From Ctenosaura bakeri (lineage: Eukaryota > Chordata > Lepidosauria > Squamata > Iguanidae): a stretch of 64,000 bases of DNA. Positions 1 through 11,754 of the stretch are shown in pieces; position 1 is the first letter of the stretch; each line of letters begins with the position of its first letter. The notes below the pieces were generated by a model, which saw nothing but the letters and a program-made list of their open reading frames with translations, was not told the DNA's origin and did no database searches. The DNA lies in NCBI GenBank assembly GCA_948474755.1, contig CAOLHI010000746.1, positions 1 through 64,000 of the forward strand, written 5' to 3'. The translations under genes and the position numbers were made by a program.

Positions 1-603
1 GGACTATTAAAAAAAAAGTGGAAGTATTTTTGTCTTCTTGTCCACTTTTCTTTAACTTGTTTACCTCATTAGAGAAAATATACCTGCTCTGTTACATCAC
101 CTCCAGTGCAAATACCAATGGAGAGAGCAGCCTTAGATCAAGAAAGGTTTAAATCTCATTTCATTCTGCATGCAGTTTTGGGTGCCTTTACAAGAAAATG
201 AAAGAGGAAGGAAATTTGTTAAGTGTCCCATCCAGTGTGGTCCTTTTGCGTTCAACATCTGAAGATGGGAGGAACATTCTGAGCAAGAAGACTGATGAGA
301 ACCACTGCTCAACCTCTGCTGGGTGGGGAAGAGACTTGGGATGTTTATTGCTAAGCAGAGATGCAGGTACTCGGATAAACCAATGGGCTGTTTCAAGTCT
401 TTTATTCCATATGATCCATGTTGGGAATAGAAAATTTTTGACACACATGCTGGAATGTGATTTATCTTACTATACCAATTAAAAAAAACAAAGAAAAAAT
501 TTTCTTCCAAAGAATTGTTGATGGCAACATCTTTGTTGGCATGGTTTCCTGATGTGATTTTCTTGGGCTCTTGTCAGTTTTATTTCAAGGTTTATCAGGA
601 GGG

Positions 604-635
604 TGTTGTTGTTGTTGTTATTGTTGTTGTTGTTG
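604..635. repeat. (GTT)n microsatellite
   Basis: About ten GTT units, interrupted once by ATT. Seen directly. Confidence 0.9.
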
Positions 636-878
636 GGAGTGAGTTGTGTTTGTTTGTTTTAATTTTGTTTGTCATTTTAAGTAGAATCTCCCCAAGCAGT
701 GCTGAATGCATTGTTTCTCTTACAACAACTCTATGCAACAGTTATGACTGCGGACACCATAACAGAAAAGATGGTGCTCTATTCTCTGGGCTTCTTAAAT
801 CATGCAGCCCTGCGCCAACTTCCCTAGTTGTGTGATGAAGGCACGTTGCAACTGGCTGAGTAGATGTCTCTGCAACAC

Positions 879-924
879 AGATCTCTCTCTCTCCCCCTCT
901 CCCTCTCTCTCTTCTTTCTCTTAT
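879..924. repeat. CT-rich simple repeat
   Basis: Polypyrimidine run of CT dinucleotides with short C interruptions. Seen directly. Confidence 0.85.
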
Positions 925-2210
925 TGTTCTGTAAAGCTCTTTGGAACATTGGAACATTGTCTTCTTTGTTGGCTCTGAGTTGTGAACAGATGAAGGGGAG
1001 ATGTGGAGGGTCAAAGCTCCAGAGCTGGCTCATGGATTGCAAGAGAGAGTTAAGTTGTCCCTTCTTGAGCTGATCACCCACCCAGTTCTCATTGAATTGG
1101 GTTGGGTGAATGCTCAGAGAGACATTAATATTGCTTAGCAAAATGCTTGTTTTCCTTTTAGCTGGGCCTGATTCATTGCTTCAGAACCTAAGCTATTGTA
1201 ATTTTTATACAGCTCTCACATTAAGGGAGTAGATAAACATAGACATTTATTTATTTGTTTTGTCATGAGAAGAGAGGCCTTGCATTTACAAGGTGAAAAG
1301 CAGAATGAACAAGCAGCAACTGCTGATTTCTTTCCCTCTGAGTCACGCAGCATCCTGGGTGAGGGGCTTCATCATTGGAGTACATGAATATTTAGCACAC
1401 CTGTGCAGACCTGTTTTTCTCACCAGAAAATGCTGAGCCTGACAGTGCAGGGGAAAAAAGGGGGATGCTGGCCTTGAGTCCTGGTTATTTGCTTCCCTTT
1501 CCTCTCACCAACAGAGACATTTCACAGAAACCCCAGAGACATGCTGCCTCTCAGTATCAGGAATGTGACAAGGCAAGCATGCATAAAATACAGTTTATGT
1601 GGTGTGAAAATACTTTATTAAGCCTGTTCTTTCCACTGCCATCACCACCAATGCACTGTATCAAGTGAGTTTGCCAGGGATATTAACCTTCATTTATTTA
1701 CTTTTCCCCAATGGCAGATCAGCGAGGCTGCTCGCTGGGCCAGAAGTAATTGGCCCAAGTTATGTGTGAGAAGAAATTGAGCAGAGGAAGGTTGCCTCCT
1801 TTTGGGCCCTAGAGCATAGCTAGCCAAGTGCTGATCATTACGTTCTGCCAGAGGGCACTGGGATTGTTTCCTAGCAGTCGAAATAAAGAGATAGGCGTCT
1901 GGTAACTTCTGATTGTTCTTTTCCATTACTATTACTTCCATCCTTTCAACTGAAAGGGGACGTTGTGGAACACAGCACTAATGTTAGCAAAAGGTAAGAA
2001 CAACAGTCTAAAAACAGAGATAGAGGTGCCATTGTGCGCTTCAAATTGTTCTTCTTGATCTGGGAATGTTTACACCAGTTCTGGAACTAGGAGCAGTTTC
2101 AGGTGAGGCCTTTGTCATCCTGCTTCATTCCCTTAATGTGGGGCAGGGGACGGTTTCAGAGAATGGTGCTCTCCAGTCATTGTCTCCCCTCTGTTCTTCC
2201 ACCAGTACTT

Positions 2211-2258
2211 CACTCTCTCTCTCCCTCTCTCCCTCTCCATCTCTCTCTCTCTCTCTTT
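2211..2258. repeat. CT-rich simple repeat
   Basis: CT/CCT polypyrimidine tract similar to the one near 0.9 kb. Confidence 0.85.
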
Positions 2259-2390
2259 TCCCTTGCTGCAGAAAATCCATTAAGCAGAAAAAGACTGAAT
2301 TGCTGCATCATACCTTCTAATTGTTAGCTTGAGGAGCTCTCTGTCTGGTAACACCCTAGGAGAGACCTTTCTAAAACTAGATTTTCAGGT

Positions 2391-2430
2391 TGTGTGTGTG
2401 CACACGTACGTGCGTGCATGCATACACATG
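2391..2430. repeat. Alternating pyrimidine-purine tract
   Basis: Forty consecutive bases alternate strictly pyrimidine-purine (TG repeat, then CACACGTACG, then mixed CA/TG steps). Such tracts are classical Z-DNA formers; whether this one forms Z-DNA is inference. Confidence 0.85.
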
Positions 2431-3646
2431 AGAATATACAGATGCACATATGCAAGCAGGCCAGCAAGCAGCAGGGTTTGCAAAGTGCTCTTGTCCTTGA
2501 GAAGCTGATTTGTACCATGGATAGCATTCTGTCTTAAACTCCTGGGTGTGTTTTGGTGGTGATGGAGCAGCATTAGTAATGAACCAAGGCAGTCTTCATG
2601 TGGGAATAATTACTGGAATATGCTTGCTAACCAGAATGTGCCCTGCTCTGCTATTAATTACTGCCATGTGCAGACACAGCTAGCTTATTTTTAAGTTGTC
2701 TAGAACCTCTGGGAGAGGCTGAAATTTCCTCCTCAGCTGTTACGCTTTGTTCACCTTACACTCATTGATTACAACTATGTAATTGCTTTGCCCTTTTTGC
2801 ACAAGTTGTGTCTTTTCTAACAGTGTCACCTTTTTTCCTTACACCTTGGTTATGAATGGAAAATGGGCCTGGATTTTTCCTTCCCTTCCTGGGAGGCCAG
2901 AGTGAGCAAAATAACTTGTTCTGGTTAGTTTGTGGTGCTTGCAACTAGCCCAGGACGTTAGGTGAAATTTGGGGAGAGTGGGAGTCTTCTGCCTGTTTCT
3001 TCTTACTGTTCCTCTTGATGGTTAACAGTGAGATTTAATAGCCCAAGGTAAGCAGGCCCAAGAGATGACCTGTCTTTGTCTTTTTCCAGAACAGTGTTCT
3101 GTTACTGCTTCTTCCCTCTGTGTATGTTTTTCAAGTATGAATCCCAGCTTAACCCCTTAGCCCGTCGTAAGAGACACAGGACCAATGTGAATTCAGTAAT
3201 TTTTGTGGGTTTCAGCAGCTTGAGCAAGCTTCCCACATATTAGAATAATGTTGGGGTGGGATGAGTTCTTAATTTTTTGGGGGGGAATGACATACCTTCA
3301 ATTATGACATCTTCTTTTAATACAGGTTCTACTGTCACCTCAAGTGGTGGCTTGTCTGCTTGGAACTGCCTGGCTGTATTCCTCAGATATCATGGCACCT
3401 TAGATGGTGTCACGTTACATCACCATGTAGCTTATTCCCAAAGGCATTTGCAGACAAGGGGGACTTGGTTCCTCCAGATAAATTATAACCACTGTGAGAT
3501 CTGGAGCAAATCCTCTAACACCATGCTTCGATATTTTAACTAAGCTACTTTTTTACCTCCCTCCCCACCACAAATTTTTATCCCCCCCCATCTCTCCAGT
3601 GTGACATTTCAGAATTATCCATGTGTGTGCAACAGGAGTGTTCAAA

Positions 3647-3753
3647 GTGTAGCCCTTCAGATGTTGTTGGGCAGCAGTTCCCAGCAGCTCTAGCCAACAT
3701 ATCCAGCGTTGAGAAGTGCTGGGAGGTACAGTTCAACCATATCTGGAGGGACA
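3647..3753. mobile_element. hAT-like MITE (CCCTNCAGATGTTGTTGG family)
   Basis: Two inverted halves: the left reads CCCTTCAGATGTTGTTGG and the right carries the complementary pattern ending ATATCTGGAGGG, around a centre resembling the usual 'tcccagcagctctagccaac' core. Degraded. Related partial copies lie near 33.5, 35.4 and 62.8 kb. Confidence 0.6.
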
Positions 3754-3790
3754 TATTTTTCACAATATGTTTGCTGTACAAAGCATATTG

Positions 3791-3912
3791 AAGATCTTCC
3801 AGCAGAGGCTGGCATAGATCTGCTTGGAATGTTCTAGCTTTAGGTTTCTTGAGTTGAGGAACAGGTTGCCTTAGATGGCCTTCAAAGTCCCCTCCAACTC
3901 TGATTCATGGTT
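3791..3912 (+). mobile_element. CR1 LINE 3' tail, degraded
   Basis: Matches the 3' end shared with better CR1 copies in this window: an 'agcagaggctgg' start, then 'ttagatggcc' and 'cctccaactctgattc' before the terminus. No coding portion remains. Confidence 0.6.
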
Positions 3913-4841
3913 TTAGAACAGCACTGAATAATCCCCCCTCCTAAAATTGTCCTTCAACCATGAGGGGATCCAGAGGGGCTTGATAGATCTTCTGCTGTCT
4001 GCCTGCAGAAATGAGGACGCAGGGGTTGTTGGTCAAGTACTATGCAGGCTGGCCAGCTAAATTCAGTTCAGAGGTCATTCATACATTATACAGGCTGACC
4101 CAGAAGGGAAGAGAAAAATCAAGCAACCAAACTTGACACCTGAGAGGTGATCTTACAGGGAATGCAACTAAAGAAGCACGGGGATAACGAGAGGCTTAAC
4201 TGAAAGGGAAGGAACTACTTTAAGGCTTCCTACTGTGTGCAGACAGATATGTCCGTAGGCTTTTAGCTGCTGTGTTGCTTATGCCACTGCTGTAGAACTA
4301 CAGCCTCAGGCTTGCTTTTGGAACAAAGCCTCCATGACTCTCCACTGATTCTCTTTTTCAGCCTGGAGATGACTTCTGGTAAGTTCTGCTTTTAGCCATG
4401 GCTGAGGATGCTTGGAAATAAATTTCTTGGGGACTCTTTGGAGGTAATGATCAAACATGACATGCAGACCAGTACACCAGTGCTTCACATGCTATCTTAT
4501 GCTAGTGCTTCTTGTACTATCTGATACAGGGAACAGACAGAGTTTCCCTCCCCCCAGTGTGCCAGGGATTGATCCTCTCATTATATCCATTGGCTACAAC
4601 CTTTTTTTCCTATCTTGGAAATTCTCCACAGACCTGTAGCTGATGGCTTATAGACCAGTGCAGGCCCACAGATTACAATTTTAAGTAGCACTGGTTTATG
4701 CTATCATATGCTTATCTGGGATGGGACTTGGAGGGTTCATTGGAAAGGTGATGTTTTATGACTTTCTCAGGCTTTTGATTTCAACCTGGAAGGTTCAGCT
4801 CTCTTGCATACTAAGCAGAAGCTAAAGCCTCAACCTGTTTG

Positions 4842-4859
4842 TAAAAAAAAAAAAAAAAA
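4842..4859. repeat. Poly-A run
   Basis: Uninterrupted run of about 17 A. No clear retroposon body is recognisable upstream. Confidence 0.8.
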
Positions 4860-5115
4860 TCACCTCAGAAGTTTGGGGATGGAGCTTTATTGCATTGCTT
4901 TTGCAGTTGATGTGTTCTCTGCCCAGTTGGATTCCCTGTAAAGTTTCCTCCCTGTCCTTTTAGGTATAAAAGTCTGATTCTGTATGGCCATAGACCATTA
5001 TTCATTAAAATTAAATGAGATAGCAACAACCTGCAAAAATAATCAATTGAGTCCCTGAGGTTTCATTTTGACTGCCTTTTGGCTGTTGCCTATGCAGGCT
5101 AAATCTAGAATGATG

Positions 5116-5123
5116 GTTTAAAG
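5116..5123. repeat. Target-site duplication, left copy (GTTTAAAG)
   Basis: Exact 8-bp match to 7148-7155. An 8-bp duplication is the signature of hAT transposition. Confidence 0.85.
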
Positions 5124-5385
5124 AAGGGATGGGATGAATCCAGAACTTTCCGAATCCAGATCCAGATTCCTGGAAGGTTCTGGAATCCACGAATCTCAAA
5201 TCTTTCAAATCCTTTTTTCAAAGAGGGTTTAGAAAGCAAGGGAAAGAAGGATAATCTTGGGCAAGACACACTCTCTTAGCCTTAGCAAAAGCCGAGACAA
5301 AGGCAAACCTTCCTCTGAAGAAATCAGGCCAGGACAATTGTCATAGTTTTGCCTCAGGATCTCCCCAGATTGAAAATGACATGAA

Positions 5386-5645
5386 GGCCCTTTCTACACA
5401 GGCAGGAAAATGTGGATTAATCCCACATTTTCCTGCCTGTGTAAACAGGACCACTGCAATACAGAGGTAATCTAGGTCAAAACTGGATTTGCTTTGCACA
5501 GCTCCTTTTGGCATCCTGGGGTTTGTAGTTTGATGATGCGCCAGCACACTTTAGCAGAGAAGGCTGTGACACCTTGCAAAACTACAAACCGCAGAATTGT
5601 ATATGAAAGAGCTTTGCAAGGGAGCTATGCAAGAAAATGCTCAGC
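5386..5645. mobile_element. MITE-like foldback segment inside the hAT
   Basis: Contains a palindrome with 20-bp perfect arms at 5396-5415 and 5423-5442. A second inverted pair follows: 'ggggtttgtagttt' near 5518 and 'aaactacaaaccgcag' near 5579. The core 'catcctggggtttgtagttt' is shared with MITEs near 14.8 and 52.1 kb. It could be a separate insertion or part of the host hAT. Confidence 0.55.
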
Positions 5646-5671
5646 TGTCCTTGAAATCTCTATACCTTCCA

Positions 5672-5795
5672 GTCAAGTCTCAAGTCCTGCGACAAGGAAG
5701 GCACTTAAACAAACAGCCTGTAGTCCAATCCCAGTTTTGTACCCTGCAGTCTCAAGAGTCAAGTCTCAAGTCCTGCAACAAAGAAAGCACTTAAA

Positions 5796-5836
<41 letters not shown>

Positions 5837-5935
5837 GCAAGCCTCTAGTCCAGTCAATTCTCTACCCTCAAGTCCTGCAAGGGACGCTCAAGTCAAGTCT
5901 CTAGGCCTGTCTCAACAATTCCCAATCCCTACCCT
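5672..5935. repeat. 86-bp tandem repeat, about two to three units
   Basis: The phrase 'gtcaagtctcaagtcctgc' starts at 5672 and again at 5758, with matching following sequence (aaggaaggcacttaaacaaac / aaagaaagcacttaaacaaac). A third, degenerate unit follows the (CA)n run. Lies within the 5124-7147 hAT. Confidence 0.8.
5799..5835. repeat. (CA)n microsatellite
   Basis: About 18 uninterrupted CA units, sitting exactly where the second 86-bp unit has 'aaacaaac', so it probably grew from that motif. Confidence 0.95.
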
Positions 5936-6637
5936 CCAGTCTCAAATAAAAAAATAGTACAGATTAATGCATGCTCAGTAAACAATTCTAGGGGCAGCTA
6001 CTGTTCACCTTGTTTATTGTAGGTAACACACACACCTCCTATAGAATCAGCTAGAGTAGAATCCCATTCTTTCTCAGCTCAAGTTTTTTTGGCATTCATT
6101 GTTTACCACAGACATGCTGCTGCAACACAAGACCAAAAGTCTGTGTTTCTCCAGCTCTCTTTTGCAACCTTTCCAATGGCAATGCTGCTTATAAACTTGC
6201 AGCTAGACAGAGGAAAAAGAGGACAAGGGGTTGAGAAGCATAAAAAGACTTTCTAAAAGGGAGCTTCAAAATGGTTTAACTGAAGTATTCATGTATTCAA
6301 GACACAGAAAGTAAGAGAGGAAGTGGCATCATGACAGTCTTAGTCCCAGAATTGACCAAAGAAAGCTGGTGAAGGGGAAAGTATGGCTGGCATGGCCAGA
6401 ACCCCTGGACCACTTTTTGCAGTCTTTGGAACCCCCTGGGACGTTCCCACAAGCTCCTAGACCCCCACACAAACTCAGTTTTGCTCCTCTTTCCCTCACC
6501 TCCCAATTGCTACCCCAAAATTACCTTGCAGAGGGAGGCAGCAGCAGGGAGAGGCAGCACTAAGGGCACAGGCAGCAGGAGGGAGAAACGGTGGCCTCTA
6601 GTGCATGAGAGGCTTTATGCCAATCTCCCGGCCAATC

Positions 6638-7022
6638 ACCCGGACCCACATTGGGTGGGGAAACACGTGAGGAGTGGGATTCCATGCTCCATGCCTTCCT
6701 GACAGCATAATCGTGTCCCAGAATGGGTGGGGAAAGACACCCTGGCAGGATCGTGCCCACATCAGGTGGGGAAACACACAAGGAGTGGGATCCAGCACTC
6801 CATGCCTTTCTCACAGCCCGCCCCAGCACAATTGTTCCCAGGGCGTGTGGGGAAAGGCGCGAGCAGCAGGATCCCATGTTCCAAGCCTTTCTCACAGCCC
6901 ACCCTGGTGCGATCATTCCCAGGGCGGGTGGGGAAAGGAGCGAGCAGCAGGATCCCACATTCCAAGCCTGTCTCACAGCCTGCCCCGGCAGGATCGTTCC
7001 CAGGGCAGGTGGAGAAAGGTGC
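6638..7022. repeat. 81-bp GC-rich minisatellite, about 4.5 units
   Basis: Equivalent positions fall at 6749, 6830, 6911 and 6992, exactly 81 bp apart; an earlier unit at about 6719 has an internal 51-bp deletion. The unit holds 'cccagggcgggtggggaaagg' and 'tctcacagcc' motifs. The period is a multiple of three, so several frames on both strands stay open across the array (for example 6560-7057 minus and 6674-7153 plus). These are by-products of the repeat, not genes. Much more GC-rich than its surroundings. Confidence 0.9.
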
Positions 7023-7147
7023 AAGGCCTGATAAGCAGTGGATTTGAAAGATTCCACTTGCCTATTTTGGCAGCCAGAGTCGCTTCCATGAATCTTGAAT
7101 CCTTCTCAAGGATTCGAGGATTCACAGAATTGGTTGGCCCATCCCTA

Positions 7148-7155
7148 GTTTAAAG
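7148..7155. repeat. Target-site duplication, right copy (GTTTAAAG)
   Basis: Exact copy of 5116-5123. Confidence 0.85.
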
Positions 7156-7317
7156 AAGAATACACTGCCTGGGGGTGTGGTGGAGTCTCTTTCTTTGGAG
7201 GTTTTTAAGCAGCCTGGATGGCCATCTGTCGGGACTGCTTTGAGGGTGTATTCCTGCACAACAGGGGGTTGGAATGGATGGTCCCTATGGTCTCTTCCAA
7301 CTCTGTGGTTCTATGAT
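7156..7317 (+). mobile_element. CR1 LINE 3' end
   Basis: Begins 'gaatacactgcctgggggtg', runs through 'ggaggtttttaagcagcctgg' and ends with 'tctcttccaactctgtgg' and a CTATGAT terminus, as in the other CR1 ends here. The part upstream of the hAT insertion is hard to recognise. Confidence 0.85.
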
Positions 7318-9189
7318 ACTAAGATAAGGCCCTGATGGATCAGAGATAGCTATCAACTTGTATATCCCATGTTTTTTTCTAGTAAGCTCAAGGCAGCAGA
7401 CATGCCTTTCTGTTTTCACAAGAATCCTATGAAGCTGGTCAGACTGAGGGCATGTGGCTGGCCTAAGACCCCTTGATGAGTTTCATGGCTCACAGAGGAC
7501 TAGAACCAGGAACTCTCAGGTTTCCATTCAACATTTAACTTACTACTGGAAAGATATGAGTTGTTTTGAGCTTAAAACAAGTAGTCTGCCTCTTAAGTAT
7601 TCTTCTTAGTGTATATGGCATTAAAAACTTCCTTTGTGAAGAGTCTAAGTATAATTTTGTAGGGGCTAGTACAAATTTCTAACACAACCCTTTTCCATAC
7701 CAACACCGTAATACTTCATTCTATATATACAGTATTGTGAGCCATGAACAATTCTGTTCTTATCCTGAAATTATTATTGCATATTCTGTGTTTCTGAAAA
7801 ACACTTACCTTTTTTACTTTTCTGTAATAATAATATCCAGTTTGAGTGTCCCATTAGTTTGGTAAATATTTTGTAAGTTTGGGGTTATTAATAATGGGAT
7901 TATCCTGACATTGTCTTTAATTTTTTATTCTATTTTATTATTTTTTTAAACTCTAATGGATCATTGACACTGCCGACATTAGGCCAATAAACTTTAAAGT
8001 TAAAACGATTTATTCTCTGACTTTTCATTAGCCATCCAAATCTAATTTCTTTTACAATTTTACACTCAGTAGACAAGGTGGATTGTTGCCTTAGCTATTT
8101 TTACCAACAATTTTTTATGTGAATTAGGCTCCTGAAACTTCTCTGACCTTCTGCTGGACTTAGTGGTACTGTGGGAAAAAAATCTGTGGGTCTGCATTGG
8201 TTTTTCAGTTCACCGAAAATTAGATGTAGTTGTTTTTTAAATCTCGTTTAATTATACAGGCTGAGGTAATACGTGTTCTTTTCTACAAATGGAGTGAAAA
8301 ATTTTTCCAGGTGCAGCATTTCAATAGGAAAATGCTCAAAAAGATCTATTGTGAAAGTAGGCATTTTGAACCTTTTCCAAGTTCTAGGTCCATATATCTT
8401 GGACTGAGCAGAATATGAAACAGATGTTATTGATTATTTTGAATCTGAGCCCTAATCTGGAAAGTTTTCCAAAGTTGCACAGAAAGTGCAACTTTAAGTG
8501 AATTAGACAACTGATCAGAAGTCTTCAAATCATACCGGAAGCAGCAGAGCCCCTGCTCTTACTACTCCCCTGTTTGCTTTGCCCTTCCCACCAAGTACCT
8601 GTTCTTCCTACCTACATACCAGTGGCAGTGGGGGCCTTCTATGTTAGTGAGGTCATGAATCCAGTCTGGATTTTAGAATGGTTCTGAACCTTATCTCCAA
8701 TTTTCAGCCCCTTATGTAGATCCTTTAAAGTTTATGACTAAAACCCAGAACAAGATTGACTATCTCACTTACATGGGGTAAGCCTCCACTGCTTGATACA
8801 AGGACCTCTGGAAATTGTAGTTCTTGATACGATAAGCCATGGCAGTACTCTTAGTCTAACATGGTCCTAGTTTTAATTCACAAGGGCAGTCTTTCTGAGG
8901 ACCTCAAACTGAGTCAGGCTCAGGATGCCCAGCAGTGCGGTATGTTGCTTGAGATTGTCTTAACATGCCTTCTGATAAGCTCTAGCAAATCTCACAAGAT
9001 CAGGTCAATAGATAGTTTCAGATGTTGATACATTGACATCTCAAATGTTGAGATAGATAGTCTCAAATATCTAGATTTGCACTTTGATCTATCTTTCCTT
9101 CTGTCAGAAAGATTAAGCATTTCTTTGTAATTAAAACCAGCTACTTTTAAAACCAGGTGCTTTTAGCCATCTCTACAGAACGTTAAGAA

Positions 9190-9480
9190 AATGTATATAA
9201 AGTTATATATAAATGGCACTGGAACCATTAAAATTTCCCCAAACAATAAAAAATCTATTCCAATTTTGTTGGAGAGCATGTGGTGAACACAATCCTAAAA
9301 TATCAAAATTTTGGGAGATAATGCTTGATTTTCTGTCACAATTGTTAAATCAAATGGTCTAGGAATGTAGATAGATCCCAATACCTGTCCCCATCGTATG
9401 GGAGTGATTTCAGTTATAATTACAATAGTTAGATTGGAAATTTTGAAGCTTTGGAAAGAAAATTTAACTGTGAAACATTG
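9190..9480 (+). mobile_element. L1 LINE ORF2 C-terminal remnant
   Basis: In one + frame near 9222-9345 a stretch resembles the L1 ORF2 C-terminal zinc-knuckle region: a PLKFPQTIKNLF-like run, then CWRACGEHNPKISKFWE. L1 proteins have a CWRC...PKIxKFW arrangement here. Later stops break the frame, so this is a dead fragment. Family assignment is from the motif order only. Confidence 0.55.
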
Positions 9481-10056
9481 GTTAAACAGGACCTAGACAG
9501 TGGCATTGGTTGACAAATTGATGTACCAGCTGTGATCTGCATGTGCAAATAAGTGCTACAACAAATTTGTTGATATTCAGTATACTTTTATTGTATTTGA
9601 TAGAAAAAAAATTCTTAAAAGGGCCCTTCACCAGAGCTTTAGAAGTTTTGGAAAAGTTTTGGAAAAGAAGTTTTGGTGACCTCAACAATTTATTTCTAAA
9701 CACAAAGGAAAAGGTGGAACACAGTGTTTGAAATGTCTTGGTAATAGTTTGATGTGATATATTTTATGTGCAATGTCATGATGTTTTTATGTTGTTTATT
9801 TTTTTTAAAATGAAGATGTGGTCATTAAATAACAGATGCAAGAAACAGGTGTCTATAAATATCCTCACACATGATCTACAGTTTATGTTCATTTTCCCCC
9901 CTGATGGTAGTAAGAGATGCAGTCTGGCGAAGGAACTCTGGATTTCCAGGCCCTAGTACCTTCTCCTCCATGTGTGGACTGATATGATTTACTGATAAAA
10001 GCTTAGGAAAAAGATCCTTGAAACTTTTACACAATGCTAAACAGGGTAGAATTACA

Positions 10057-10258
10057 CTGTGTTGACATTGTTTGCCTTCAGATTGTTTCTGATTTATGGC
10101 TATCCTAAGGCAAAGCTGTCATGGAGTTTTCTTGGCAAGATTCATTGAGAGGGGACATGCCATACCATTTCACTGAGGCCAAAAGAGTTTGACTTGCCCA
10201 GGGTCACCCAGTGGATTTCCATGGCTGAGTGGGCATTCAAGCCTTGTCTCCCAGACAG
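10057..10258 (-). mobile_element. tRNA-headed squamate SINE, degraded
   Basis: Read on the + strand it shows the reverse of the SINE: a tail-side 'gttgacattgtttgccttca', then 'atggagttttcttggcaaga', 'gacttgcccagggtcaccca' and 'atttccatggctgagtgg'. The same order occurs at 35.1 and 57.7 kb. The tRNA-like head is eroded. Confidence 0.75.
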
Positions 10259-11754
10259 CAAGGGATATGTTGATTTTCCACTGACAACCTTCCCCAAACT
10301 GGTGCCTTCCAGATTTTTTTTGGACCACAATTTCTATCACCCTCATGATAGGGGGTGCATGACTGCAGCAGTTCATGTCCAGTTACTATCTGAGAGGTTC
10401 ATCAAGCAGGTAGTTACTGACCTTGAAAGTAATTTCATCTTTAATAAATAGTTGATTGGTGCTTTGATATTATTACTGGAATACAAGGGGCCTCTTCTCC
10501 ACCAGGCTGGTACCCAAGGCAAGCTTGGGGATGCAGTAGAGATGGCAATGGTGGTTACTCCTCTTAGTGTATCCTGATTTTTCTTTATGTTAGTTTGAGC
10601 TTTTTGAGCTTGTGGTTTGCTACTTTCTCAAGCAAGGAATTCCATAATAGAGCCACTCGGAGATCACTAATGAGTTTAATTTTATGGCCGTTCGTTGGCC
10701 TGTTGCTCACTGTTTGATTGCCCTGTTTTATTGCTCTAATTATATTGTTAATTGAGTTTATTACTTGTTTCTTTCTCTCTCTCTCTCCTTTTTTGATTAA
10801 ATGTAGATTTATGTCCCCTTGTCACCCACCCTACAGTGCTTCTTTCACTCTTCCTGTAGTGCTGCCTGTGAAACTAGGACTCTGTGGGTTGCCAGATGAA
10901 TGTTTCAAAAATGAGGATATATTTGAAATGAGGGAAATCCCACTAGGCTTTGAGAGACTGGTAGAAAAGAGAATCAGAAGGTTCCAAGGAAATGGGAGGG
11001 GATGTTTATTGTCTGCATGTTAAGAAAGACATATGCAGACACATCCTTTTGTCTATGGGTCTCCAGTGGTTGACCGGGGAGAAAAACTGAGGTGGGTCTG
11101 GGGATCAATTTTTTGGAACCATCCAGGAGCTGCACAGACTACCGGAATTGGTCCCATCAATAAAACCAAAAGAAGTGTCTAAACGTCCACTTCTGATTTT
11201 GAAAAACTAAATTTTAAAATATCTTAAACAGTGCCAGACCCCCTGCATTCTTGCAGTCTCTTTAAAAGGGGACTTGTTTCTGCTGGAGGTTTTAGGAGAA
11301 GCATTTCATCCCTCCCCCCTGACATTTTTTTGGCCATTTTCTAAGTACATGGATTTGAGGAGGTGATTTTTCATAATATTATGCTGGGCTTTCAGTATTC
11401 TTCCATGTAATACATATTTTTTGTACACTTTTTGATTTGTGAACTACATTGCATACTTTGGAAAAGTGTAAATATTGCCACATCACAGTGTTCTAGTTCA
11501 TGCATAGGATCAAAAAAATGCTAAATTCACCTGCTTCAGCTTGCTACACTGTAAAAATAACTTCAGGCTTGAGGTTTCATGGATGAGTCATAGTGTCTAG
11601 CATGGTGGTGTTTTCACCAGATGTCAGTTCCATTGCTCTGTGTGTGCATGTGTGTTGTGTTTGAAAATTCATTGTTCTAGTCTCTGACTCCAAATAGCCA
11701 TGTGGGTGATGCAGCAAAACATATCAAATCTAAAAAAACAGAACAAAACAAAAC

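Larger units (their letters stand above)
1..5082. other. Mostly single-copy non-coding stretch
   Basis: Apart from the microsatellites, MITE and CR1 tail listed separately, I see no gene here. Open frames are all under about 125 codons, overlap each other on both strands and show no recognisable domain, so I read them as chance. An imperfect inverted repeat lies at about 1071-1108. A 17-nt segment with strong splice-like borders at 4362-4378 is discussed as a finding only. Confidence 0.6.
5124..7147. mobile_element. 2,024-bp non-autonomous hAT-like transposon carrying satellites
   Basis: The ends are near-inverted: the left starts AAGGGATGGG and the right ends CCCATCCCTA, and both ends carry GAATCC motifs just inside. 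The flanks are the identical 8-mer GTTTAAAG, and downstream flank is CR1 sequence, so the element jumped into a CR1 copy. Inside, in order, are a GAATCC-rich left end, a foldback MITE-like segment, an 86-bp tandem repeat with a (CA)n run, a region without recognisable features, an 81-bp minisatellite and the right end. No transposase-like frame is visible, so movement would need an enzyme supplied elsewhere. The hAT assignment rests on TSD length and terminus style, not on a protein. Confidence 0.75.

Noticed and set aside
5799..5835. CRISPR-like or other spaced repeat array near the (CA)n and 86-bp repeats
   Set aside because: Repeats are adjacent and degenerate, not identical units with unique spacers, and the genome is eukaryotic.
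6560..7057. 165-codon minus-strand ORF and its plus-strand counterpart as genes
   Set aside because: They lie on an 81-bp tandem array whose period keeps frames open; the residues simply repeat every 27.
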